Part shown: positions 1-6,685 of the stretch, piece by piece
Position numbering within the stretch: position 1 is the first letter of the stretch
How the letters are laid out: each line of letters starts with the position of its first letter
Source: Euperipatoides rowelli
Lineage: Eukaryota > Onychophora > Udeonychophora > Euonychophora > Peripatopsidae
Reading direction: 5' to 3' (one strand)
Length of the DNA: 12,169 nucleotides
Assembly (NCBI GenBank): GCA_003024985.2
Contig: PXIH01S0046493.1
Translations under genes and position numbers: made by a program
The notes under the pieces: generated by a model
What the model was told of the DNA's origin: nothing
Databases searched by the model: none
The model's input: only the letters and a program-made list of their open reading frames with translations

Positions 1-325
1 AAAACTTGTAGTTACGGACATGTGTGGTTTCTCAAATAAGTGATTCAATTATAAAAAAAAATTTTTTTGTTAATTTGTTATTATGAAATGGCATAAGAAA
101 ACTAATAAAGATAAAAAAAATTGAATAAACATAATTTTAATATATAGATAAACAAAGTGATGTGAAAGATATTATTTCTATCAAGAAGTTTTAAAGAAAA
201 AAAATTTACTCTTTGATATTAAAATTTAATTTAAAGATTTAAAAATTACATCAGACAGACAGCTATCAATTGATTTGATCTCTGTTCGTGTATAAAACAC
301 ACACAAAATAAGAGGGTATCTAACA

Positions 326-351
326 TTGGAATGTAGGAAGTGCTATTCCAA
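326..351. repeat. Short hairpin, 7-bp perfect stem
   Basis: TTGGAAT at 326-332 pairs exactly with ATTCCAA at 345-351 around a 12-base loop. It is a real inverted repeat in the sequence. One 7-bp stem is weak evidence of function, and nothing around it suggests an RNA gene. Confidence 0.45.
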
Positions 352-534
352 CTATATTTGAAAACAACAGATTTACAGAAAAGTTTCAAATTCCGATGCA
401 CAGGCTATACAAAACTGCATAATCTGTAGATATTTGAATGTTTTAATTTTTTCTTTAGGATTTTATTTTTTTTAATTAAACTTTTCAGATATTTCACTAT
501 ACTCTATCTTCTAAAGATAAATTTTTAGATGGGA

Positions 535-573
535 TTGGTGGAAGTTTGATAGCATGTATCCTATTTCCACCAA
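535..573. repeat. Inverted repeat, 9-bp perfect stem
   Basis: TTGGTGGAA at 535-543 is the exact reverse complement of TTCCACCAA at 565-573, with a 21-base spacer. The arms are GC-richer than their surroundings, so the stem should be fairly stable. It is too short for a typical animal pre-miRNA, and no flanking target duplication was seen. It may be a relic of a small palindromic element. Confidence 0.5.
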
Positions 574-870
574 AGCAGTTAAATGGAACAGGAGCTATTT
601 GGGGGGGGGGGGGGAGTAATGTTGATGCAAAAGGGTTGAAGCTGATTCTAAAAGTAAAATTTATGCTAATTTAAAAACAAATAGTCTTACAGTTCAGTGT
701 TAGGGTTTTAGCTGGTAGGGGGTAACCATTATATTCAAAGTTTTTGAAAATTTCCTACTCATGAATAACTGGCATGTAGGCTATCGAAGTAAATGAAACT
801 TTTTACTGATTTGAAAGAAGGTAGTCATTTAGCCCTAGATTGTATTCTTGGAAAGTTTGGAGTGAGCAAG

Positions 871-1134
871 GTGTGGGGTAGGGTTGCCAGACATCCTACT
901 TTTGGTAGGACAGTCCTATAATTACCATAATTATCCTACGAGAAAGCTTCATTGTCCTATTTTAGCCCTACAACCAAAAAAAAAAAAAAAGCTGATTAAA
1001 TGTCTAAAGGGAAACAAAAAACATTAATACAAATATAAAAATATAAAAACCAGACACCGTCAAATTTTTTTTTTTTTTGGTTGTCAATTTGTCCTACATT
1101 GAGGAATTCAACATGTGGCAACCCTAGTGAGGGG
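871..1134. mobile_element. hAT-like MITE, complete, with 8-bp target duplication
   Basis: The element runs from 879 to 1126 (248 bp). Its ends are inverted copies: TAGGGTTGCCA at 879-889 and its complement TGGCAACCCTA at 1116-1126. Further in, GTAGGACA (905-912) matches the complement of TGTCCTAC at 1090-1097, and ACAACC plus A15 (970-990) mirrors T14 plus GGTTGT (1065-1084). The flanks are GTGTGGGG (871-878) and GTGAGGGG (1127-1134), an 8-bp duplication with one mismatch. An 8-bp duplication and this kind of terminus are hallmarks of the hAT superfamily. It has no transposase, so it would depend on an autonomous relative. The left arm repeats a TCCTA core several times (894, 915, 935, 956, some inverted), as expected of subterminal transposase-binding sites. 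The hAT assignment is inference from duplication length and terminal sequence. Confidence 0.8.
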
Positions 1135-1607
1135 CTATTTAAACAATTTAAATTTTTGAGGTCGATATTTACAATAACAGAAAAGTGGCATACGGGATGT
1201 CAAAACAAACATCGTAATTACCCAAAAGAGGAAAATGTTTTAAAGATCAGTGGGAACAAAATAATTCTTAAAATTAAAAATATCTAAGTTTTGAAAATGT
1301 TTATTTCTTGATTTATTAACATTGGGTGTAACATTAAAGGGAAAATCAAGAAAATGTTCAGTAATTTGCATATAAGCCATCACTTCTAAAAATGTTAAAA
1401 TTATTAATTGCACTTTACAGAAAATATTTCAAAATATTTGCAAAAACAGTTTTTTTTCTACTTTTTATTTTCTGTGAATCTATTCCAATATGGTGGATGT
1501 TTGTATCAAAATTTGTATTGTTGGAAACTTATGGTTATAGTGGAAATATGAAACCTCTTTTTAGAACTCTAAATCCCCAAGTTGTGAGTTTTTTTTTATA
1601 TATAATT
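1135..1607. other. Unassigned AT-rich stretch with a weak open frame
   Basis: An ATG-started frame opens at 1392 and encodes a very hydrophobic peptide. Its last codons lie inside the SINE at 1620, so that end is accidental. A good-looking splice donor, GTGAGT, sits at 1584-1589 inside the frame and could end an exon there, but I do not recognise the peptide. No other feature was seen. Confidence 0.4.
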
Positions 1608-1974
1608 TTATTAACAAAAGTACAGCTCTAGTGGTCCAGAGGTTTAGGCTGTTGGCTGCAAGAGCTAGTGCATATAAGGGGATCGGGTACGATCCCTGGG
1701 CAGCCCTGGAGCTGAGGGATGATGGAATTTTCTTTCGCTGTTGTATGGCTTCAGTGATTTTTTCTCTTTATAGTGCTACTAGTGAATAATTTTTCCATTA
1801 AAATTGGATTTATGATGAATACTGGACTGAACCTGAATTATCCGAATAGCATCATTGTTGTATCCTGTATTGACTGCCTGTATATGTACAGTATATAGAT
1901 ATTGTAAATAAAATTGATCATTTCACCCTTTGGGTTGAAAATTTTTTTTAAAAAAAAAAAAATTATTAACAAAA
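1608..1974 (+). mobile_element. tRNA-derived SINE, family A copy 1, full length with 12-bp target duplication
   Basis: The unit runs from 1620 to 1962 (343 bp) between two perfect copies of TTATTAACAAAA (1608-1619 and 1963-1974). The head resembles a tRNA: an A-box-like GTGGTCCAGAGG near 1631-1642 and a B-box-like GGGTACGATCCC at 1685-1696, about 50 bases apart. The head could come from a Glu/Asp-type tRNA, but this is inference. A tRNA-unrelated body follows, and the 3' end has a small hairpin (TTTCACCC, then GGGTTGAAA, about 1921-1940) and then T8A13. The same family occurs inverted at 6141-6463. Shared blocks include the head, the GTGCATATAAG string, GAATTTTCTTTCG and GCATCA(T/C)TGTTGTATCCTG. 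SINEs of this type are transcribed by RNA polymerase III and copied by a partner LINE; no LINE is visible here. Confidence 0.88.
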
Positions 1975-2696
1975 ATAATCTCTAATCACATTATGCCAAA
2001 GGAATGAATAAGAGATAAATTCAAAGTAAACATTTTAAATAAAGATATTCTGATTAACAAATTCTTCAAACACATATTACAAAATCTATAAATAATAATT
2101 ATATCTATGTAAATTATAAAAGTTTTTATAAATAGATGTTCCTAAATGTCCAATAATAAATTCAAAAGAATCAATTTTTTCATGAATATAACTATTCTCC
2201 TTTGAAGGGAAGTTAGTTCAATAACTTTGTCCATAAGCTTCTCAGCAATAATAACCATCGGCAATTTGTATATTCTATCAAACTTGTCTAAAGTAGTAAA
2301 TACGAAGGCTTCCTTTTTACTTAAAGTTAATTTTAGCAAAATAAAATAATGTAGGCTACAGGTTCTTTAGAAACTTGTATTTAAGCAAATTTTACCTTCT
2401 TTGCTACTTGACATTACAAAATGTAGACAGAAAAAACTTTAATTTTCAATAATGTCATGGTCAGAAGGCTTAATACAATACATTACAGTTACGTGTACTT
2501 ACGTAATCTACTGTGCATTCTTAAAGAGTCAATTCAAATTGAAAATCTTCAAACGAAAATATTAAAATATTTACACTTTTCATCAAATTAGTGCTAAATA
2601 ATCTGTTCATAATTATTAAAGTAATAAAACATAATAATTTAAACTTAAAAAACTACAATAAAACAGAAAATTCATAGACAACCAAATTTCACCATC
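1975..2696. other. AT-rich non-coding stretch, no gene recognised
   Basis: No repeat family, RNA gene or convincing reading frame was found. A 65-codon frame on the minus strand (2142-2339) is rich in I, L and K, as expected from AT-rich DNA, and has no recognisable motif. If the exon candidate at 2697 is real, the last 100-200 bases here would be its 5' leader and promoter. No TATA box or initiator stands out. Confidence 0.5.
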
Positions 2697-2731
2697 ATGG
2701 CAGGAGCCTGTGCAAGCGCAGGAACCAAGTT
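2697..2731 (+). CDS. Possible short first coding exon ending at a strong splice donor
   Basis: An ATG at 2697 sits in a good start context (CACCATCATGG) and opens a GC-rich run of 35 bases encoding MAGACASAGTK plus two bases of the next codon. The frame would stop at 2733, but a consensus donor GTAAGT starts at 2732. The natural reading is therefore an exon of 35 coding bases whose last codon is split after TT. The sharp rise in GC against a very AT-rich background supports this. I do not recognise the protein, and no partner exon is proven in the window. A possible acceptor lies at 4520. The alternative is a chance ATG beside a chance donor. Confidence 0.35.
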
Positions 2732-2737
2732 GTAAGT

Positions 2738-3139
2738 TATTTATTATAAAAAAGTGTATAAAATTGATTGCAGGCAGATGCATTGCTCAATCTCTCTCTC
2801 TACATTTTTAACTTTTTCTGTCATATAATTAGATTCAATTCCACTTCCATAGGTGAGGTAATTTTAATATTGATAAATCATAGCCTAGGTGTTCAATCTC
2901 AAACCAATATAGGATTAAAATTGAATCCCCAATTTTTTTTTAAAAAAAAAGATATTTAGGCCTAAGAAAGACTCTTACAATTCCAATTGTTGATAGGCCC
3001 TTATAGACATATATCCAGCCCTTCTGTAGATATTATGCATTCAGTTATATTTCATACTCTCTTTCAAAAACATTGAAATATGTTTTTAAATGTTCAATCT
3101 CATCCCTAATAATGGTATTAACTTAGTGAATAGAAGATG
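2738..3139. other. Non-coding stretch with an orphan T9A9 junction
   Basis: The main feature is a T9A9 block at 2933-2950. It is immediately preceded by AAATTG and CAATTT, which can pair around an AATCCC loop (about 2919-2934). This looks like the hairpin plus T(n)A(n) tail of the SINEs in this window, but no tRNA-like head was found upstream, so it may be a 5'-truncated relic. The sequences TTAGGCCTAA and TAGGCCC occur just downstream. Confidence 0.4.
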
Positions 3140-3215
3140 TAAGGACCGGCTCTAAGCACAAGCAGAACAAGCGATTGCCTGTGGCACCAAATTTTAAAGG
3201 GCGGCATTTTTTGAC
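3140..3215. repeat. Fragment resembling a dispersed transposon end
   Basis: The block from AAGGACCGGCTCTAAGC to GGGCGGCATTTT is GC-richer than its surroundings. Its run of GGACCGGCTCT, CAAGCGATTGCC, CACCAAATTTTAAAGGGCGGC resembles terminal sequences of some dispersed DNA transposons in animals. I could not find a matching inverted end or a target duplication, so the class is not established. Confidence 0.3.
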
Positions 3216-3604
3216 AATGGACAAGTGATGAAGACAGAGTCTTATGAAATTAAAAAATATATTTTAATGTTTCTAAAAATCTTATTTACTGTTTTTGTTT
3301 TAAAAGCTATAGTCTATTATGAGTCTTTAGACAGCAATTTATAGAGTACGTCAAATCATTGCTAAATTTACATTTAAAAAGTGCAAAATGCCATTTATTG
3401 CTAATTTTCTAAAGAAAATAATAATAATAGGCTAATAATAATAATAGATTTACTAAGTGAGCAATGCATGTTTCTATCTAGATTTTTTTTAAAAATAAAT
3501 TTCCCGTTATCAAGGATAAATTCTTTTTTTTTTTTTTTTAAGATGTTAATGCATTAATTATTCAAGAATTAAAATGTCTAATTAGTGCTACTACAGGTTC
3601 TAAA
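3216..3604. other. Non-coding AT-rich stretch
   Basis: No gene was seen. There is a short AAT/ATA-rich tract at about 3418-3447, a T8A5 junction at 3483-3495 and a long T run at about 3523-3539. Nothing else could be supported. Confidence 0.5.
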
Positions 3605-3775
3605 TAGCCGGTGGCGTACTGAGTAAAAAACCCTTAGCAAGATGTTCTAAGCCAGGGTAAAAACCGTTCCATAACCTGCTCAGCTAGGAATCCAACCTGT
3701 CGTGTTCCCAGCATATGACCTTGACATGATAGCAGCCAGTACCTCTACCAAACTTAACCTGTGAACCACCATGTC
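3605..3775 (-). mobile_element. tRNA-derived SINE, family C, partial, minus strand
   Basis: Read on the minus strand, the head begins near 3775 with an A-box-like TGGTGGTTCACAGG and carries a B box GGTTGGATTCC (complement at 3687-3697). The B box differs by one base from the canonical GGTTCGATTCC. A body follows that includes a short foldback, CTTAG pairing with CTAAG, close to 3630-3650. The B-box neighbourhood (GGGAACACGACAGGTTGGATTCC region) is close to that of family B in this window, so the two heads may share an origin. The 3' end near 3605 is not defined, and no tail or target duplication was found. The next SINE abuts its 5' head. Confidence 0.6.
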
Positions 3776-4082
3776 AGGAATTTTTTTTAAAAAAAAAGTT
3801 TCCCCAAACAGGGGAACCCATAGTTTTACTGGTTCTTAACAAGTGCCGTGTTCCACCTCTAGCTTTAAGTGTAGTAAGACGCAGGCTACAGCAGTGAATT
3901 TTCATTCATTTGGGATATTAATGATCCCTTGCATGAAAAAAAAATCTTTCACCCGGGCCTGGAAAAAAACAAAGAGGTACTAGCACCTCTGAGGGTCGAA
4001 CCTGTCCCCGGGACTATATGTCAAGAGATGCAGCAGTCCTGCATGCTCCTGGCTGGACCAACACACCTCAACATTGTCAGAA
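3772..4082 (-). mobile_element. tRNA-derived SINE, family B copy 1, minus strand, hairpin plus T/A tail
   Basis: The unit lies at about 3781-4074. On the minus strand the head begins GAGGTGTGTTGGTCCAGCC near 4069 and carries a canonical B box GGTTCGACCC (complement at 3993-4002). The body ends with a hairpin GTTCCCC-TGTTT-GGGGAAAC (plus strand 3797-3817) and then the T/A tail, read on the plus strand as T8A9 at 3781-3797. Flanks TGTCAGGAA (3772-3780) and TGTCAGAA (4075-4082) look like a target duplication with one indel. Head and body match the split copy at about 6024-6645: shared blocks include GACATATAGTCC, the ACAGGTTCGA region, AGTACCT, and CTTGT(T/G)AAGA(A/G)CCA. It contains internal runs of eight or more T, unusual for an RNA polymerase III transcript because T runs can terminate transcription. 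Confidence 0.78.
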
Positions 4083-4167
4083 CCTTTATCTATTTTGCTT
4101 AAAATTTGATTATGTGCTTTTTATTTACTAGTTTACAGAACTCATTTAATCATAGGTAATTTTTATC
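4083..4167. other. Short spacer
   Basis: AT-rich sequence between the family B SINE and the hAT-like terminus. Nothing was recognised. Confidence 0.5.
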
Positions 4168-4230
4168 AGTGTTGGGATAGTTCCAGTAAAAAAGAAAGTA
4201 CTAAACTAGTTCCAGTTCCTTTCAAAATAT
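4168..4230 (+). repeat. hAT-like single terminus (CAGTGTTGGG), other end missing
   Basis: CAGTGTTGGGATAGTTCC, followed by alternating AGTA and AGTTCC motifs, resembles the left end of hAT MITEs that begin CAGTGTTGGG in animal genomes. I looked downstream for the inverted partner CCCAACACTG and did not find one in the window. This would be a truncated copy or a chance match. Assignment rests on terminal sequence alone. Confidence 0.35.
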
Positions 4231-4514
4231 AGGATATGTGTATATTTATATACAGATATAAATCTTGCCACAAAAACTTTACAGCAGTTACTAAAGTAAA
4301 AGCATAACAATCAATTAGGACAGCAAAGACTACTAAGGTCAGATATTGATCATCATGAAGCCATCTCATCAGGCATATTTGAATGTTTATGCTTTTTTTT
4401 GTGTGTGTGTGAAAAAGAAAAAAGGAATATTTAAGATTATGTGAAACAGAAGAAGCAAAAAAAAAAATTAAAGAAGCACATATTAATTATTTCAAAGTCT
4501 TAAAAACTAAAAGC
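4231..4514. other. Non-coding AT-rich stretch
   Basis: It contains a (GT)5 tract and purine-rich DNA at about 4400-4460. No feature could be supported. The open frame on the minus strand at 4166-4369 overlaps the hAT-like terminus and has no recognisable motif. Confidence 0.5.
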
Positions 4515-4780
4515 TTACAGGGGCTCCACCACTGGATCCCTTTGATAACTGTACTAGAAACCTTTCCCATACCCAAGACTCACCAGCCGCTGGAGAAAAA
4601 TCCACTTTTTACTAGGGGACCTTTTAATCAAATGTGCTGACGGGATCTTTGTCAGTGATCATGGTCCTGGTAGACTAGCTCAGTCCATCCTAAAGAGAGA
4701 ATTATCAAAAATGATCCCTACCCTTCCCTGGGGGCAAAAGGAAAATATGCTGTATAATAAATGATTTTTTTTTTTTAAAG
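4515..4780 (+). other. GC-richer block, possible exon or unrecognised repeat
   Basis: The block starts with CTTACAG followed by GGGCTCCACC, which can be read as a splice acceptor with the exon starting at 4521. In the phase left by the exon candidate at 2697 (two bases carried over), the frame stays open for about 40 codons and then stops at TGA near 4640. Against this, the right end has CCCTTCCCTGGGGGC (about 4720-4735), an AATAAA at 4756-4761 and a long T run passing into AAA. That arrangement resembles the 3' end of a retroposon. I do not recognise the peptide and cannot choose between the two readings. Confidence 0.3.
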
Positions 4781-5619
4781 TATAATTTTTTGCCAATTTC
4801 TGTTATTTATTATCATCTCTTACTATTATTTAGTCTTTGTGCTTGAGAGAAATAAAAAAATTAATATACTGTATTTTTATATTATTCTATTAAACAGTAC
4901 ATTATCAGAATGAAGGAGACATTCTGTGAATAATTTTTAACCGATTATACGTTGAAAATATATCACAAATTATTAATTTATTTCATGTACAATAATTTAT
5001 TTCCTTAAAGTGGGATATACTTTATTTATAGTTTATCATATTAAAAATAATACAATAACAAAAATCAGTCTCACAAACACAGATCTTATTTAATAATAAA
5101 AAATCTTTCAGACGATAGCTATTATGGCAACTCCAACATCATTTTCAAAAATAAGATGTAAAAATGTATTTAGAATTTACATATGAAATTCAGTTTGATG
5201 ACAAATTCTCTCAGGACAGCTTGTGGCATCTTTGCTCATGCAGGCAGATCGAAACTTCATTTGCATAATAATAATCACAAATTGTGATAATTTTGCAATA
5301 AAGTACAGCTGAAAATAATCTAAAATTCAAAAGTAAATTTGAATAAGAAATAAATACTGTATATAGAGAATTTTATAAATTTAAAACTGTAACCTCTTTA
5401 ATAATAAATTGTCAAAGATTTTTTTTTTATCATTTATCAATTTTACATAATATTTGGTTATCAATTTAAAATCAATTTGTTACATTTAGATTGCCAAATA
5501 GGATTCTATTTTCTGCTGTTGAGCTATTGAGGCTCATTTGTACTTTTAAAGAAAAGGCCTCCAATCAGTTTAATCTGTCTCATATTATGTAGATGTGTAC
5601 GGTATTTTTTTTTAAATTT
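4781..5619. other. AT-rich non-coding stretch, no feature seen
   Basis: Over 800 bases with no reading frame, repeat match, hairpin of note or RNA gene that I could support. The only irregularities are homopolymer runs (for example T8 near 5421 and T9 near 5605). Confidence 0.6.
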
Positions 5620-5620
5620 A

Positions 5621-5914
5621 AATATGTTCCTTCCGTCTCGGACCCGTGGTCGAGCGGATTCACCTCCGCTTGATGAACCGAAGGCATATGTCCGCGCCTT
5701 GGCTTGGGCAGTTAAGGAACAGTTTTTTCAACAACTCGCTTTGGGTTTTTTCCAAGTACACTGCCCTTGTTAACATCTTAGGAACCTGTTTCTGGTGTAT
5801 TAATTGTATAATTAAATGGCGTATATAAATTGATTAACATCAAAAAAATACATCTCTTCACCCCTTGGAGGGGAGATTTATTTATTTATTTTTTAAAAAA
5901 AATATGTTCCTTCC
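5621..5914 (+). mobile_element. tRNA-derived SINE, family D, full length with 14-bp target duplication
   Basis: The unit runs from 5635 to 5900 (about 266 bp) between two perfect copies of AATATGTTCCTTCC (5621-5634 and 5901-5914). The head has a strong A box GTGGTCGAGCGG (5646-5657), like Leu/Ser-type tRNAs, and a degenerate B box GGCATATGTCCG (5683-5694). The B box is closer to the A box than in a full Leu/Ser tRNA. The 3' end has a GC hairpin (CACCCC, TTGGA, GGGGAG, about 5858-5875), then TTTA repeats and T6A8 at 5889-5902. The head keeps many CpG sites and the duplication is perfect, so this copy may be fairly recent. Runs of six T in the body could interrupt RNA polymerase III transcription. 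Confidence 0.85.
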
Positions 5915-6023
5915 CCTCCCCCCTCCCCCCATCCATATTACAGGAAGAGAAACTAATTAACTTATTTGCAAATATACAATGTTATACATTCTTCTATCTC
6001 GGAATCTTATTCGCAGTCTTTAT

Positions 6024-6131
6024 TTTTAATTAATTAATTATACTGGGTTGGCTCTTCACAAGCGCCATTTTCCCTTGTTCCGGTTAAACTATTTTTGAGA
6101 CCCAGCGATTAGTGGTGTAATTTGTTTGCAT
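6024..6131 (-). mobile_element. Family B SINE copy 2, 3' part (left of nested insertion)
   Basis: On the minus strand this reads GGCGCTTGTGAAGAGCCA, matching GGCACTTGTTAAGAACCA in the 3' third of family B copy 1 (15 of 18 positions). The family A SINE at 6141-6463 separates it from its 5' part (6473-6645). In place of the GC hairpin and T/A tail of copy 1, it ends in a TTAA repeat (about 6028-6041). CTTTAT occurs at 6018-6023 and again at 6650-6655 beyond the head, a possible but short target duplication. Confidence 0.6.
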
Positions 6132-6472
6132 ACTACGGTACTTTTTTTTAAAAAAAAAAAAAAAATTTCCCGAAAGAAACTGCGTAATTTACAAATATTT
6201 ACAAGTATTCTATATATTTTACATTCTCCTTATACAGGATACAACAGTGATGCTATACTTCAGAATCCGTTTTTTTGTTTTTGAGGTCAGTGTAAATCCA
6301 AATTTTTCCCTGTAACGAGAAAAATCCCTGTGCCGTATGACGACGAAAGAAAATTCGGTCACACTCAGCACCATAGCTGTCAGGTGTTGAACCTACGACC
6401 CTCTTATATGCACAGCTCCAAATCCAGCAGTAGCCTTAACCCACTGGACCACCGGAGCTGTACACTACGGTA
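6132..6472 (-). mobile_element. tRNA-derived SINE, family A copy 2, full length, nested in a family B SINE, 9-bp duplication
   Basis: The unit is 6141-6463 (323 bp) on the minus strand, bounded by perfect copies of ACTACGGTA (6132-6140 and 6464-6472). Its head (complement of 6440-6463) reads GTACAGCTCCGGTGGTCC and matches family A copy 1. The B-box region carries GGTTCAAC (complement 6386-6393), closer to the canonical B box than in copy 1. Body blocks GAATTTTCTTTCG and TGTTGTATCCTGTAT are shared with copy 1. The tail, in element orientation, is a weak foldback (TTTC, then GAAA) followed by T16A8. Because the duplication starts one base outside the T/A block, that block belongs to the element. 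The element interrupts an older family B SINE. Confidence 0.9.
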
Positions 6473-6655
6473 GGTAGTTAGCCTATATGCAGAAAAACAC
6501 CACCTTTCAACTGGGTCCGGAAAAACCAGGTAGGTACTGGCGCACCCGGAATCGAACCTGTCAGGCTGTTCCCGGGACTACAAGGACTATATGTCTGAGC
6601 ATGAGGCAGTCCTGTGAGCAACTGACGGGATCACCGCACCTCCACATAGCTTTAT
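6473..6655 (-). mobile_element. Family B SINE copy 2, 5' head part (right of nested insertion)
   Basis: On the minus strand the head begins near 6645 with GAGGTGCGGTGATCCCG and has a perfect B box GGTTCGATTCC (complement at 6548-6558). GACATATAGTCC, AGTACCTACCTGG and a GTTGAAAGG segment match family B copy 1. Near the B box it carries a short duplication not seen in copy 1 (AGTCC repeated, then GGGAACAGCCTGACAGG). The copy then runs into the duplication of the nested family A SINE at 6472 and resumes at 6131. Two reading frames that overlap here on opposite strands are by-products of the GC-rich head. Confidence 0.78.
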
Positions 6656-6685
6656 CCAGGGTTGTGTCCGTAAACAATGAAATTG

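Larger units (their letters stand above)
1..870. other. AT-rich non-coding stretch, no gene seen
   Basis: No reading frame of useful length and no recognisable repeat was found. It holds a TATAAAA string at about 290-296, which alone is too weak to call a promoter in DNA this AT-rich. It also holds two short inverted repeats (326-351 and 535-573, listed separately) and a run of 14 G at 601-614. Long G runs like this are hard to sequence, so the exact count is uncertain. Confidence 0.6.

Noticed and set aside
290-296. TATAAAA as a promoter
   Set aside because: Such strings are expected by chance in this base composition, and there is no gene downstream.
1081-1287. 68-codon open frame on the plus strand
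   Set aside because: It has no ATG at its start and begins inside the right end of the MITE at 879-1126. It has no recognisable motif.
1620-1700. True tRNA gene at the head of the family A SINE
   Set aside because: A-box and B-box signals are present, but the sequence does not close into a proper cloverleaf with an acceptor stem, and it continues into a SINE body.
2142-2339. 65-codon frame on the minus strand
   Set aside because: Composition is what AT-rich DNA gives (I, L, K, F), with no motif, no start context and no splice sites of note.
2768-2959. 63-codon frame on the plus strand
   Set aside because: It runs through a CT-rich tract and ends in the T9A9 junction, so it is a chance frame.
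4166-4369. 67-codon frame on the minus strand
   Set aside because: It overlaps the hAT-like terminus and has no recognisable domain.
5635-5710. True tRNA-Leu or tRNA-Ser gene
   Set aside because: The A box is good, but the B box is degenerate and too close. The unit has SINE-type duplications and a tail.
5646-6033. Two adjacent plus-strand frames
   Set aside because: The first is the family D SINE read as protein. The second starts in its tail and ends in unique AT-rich DNA.
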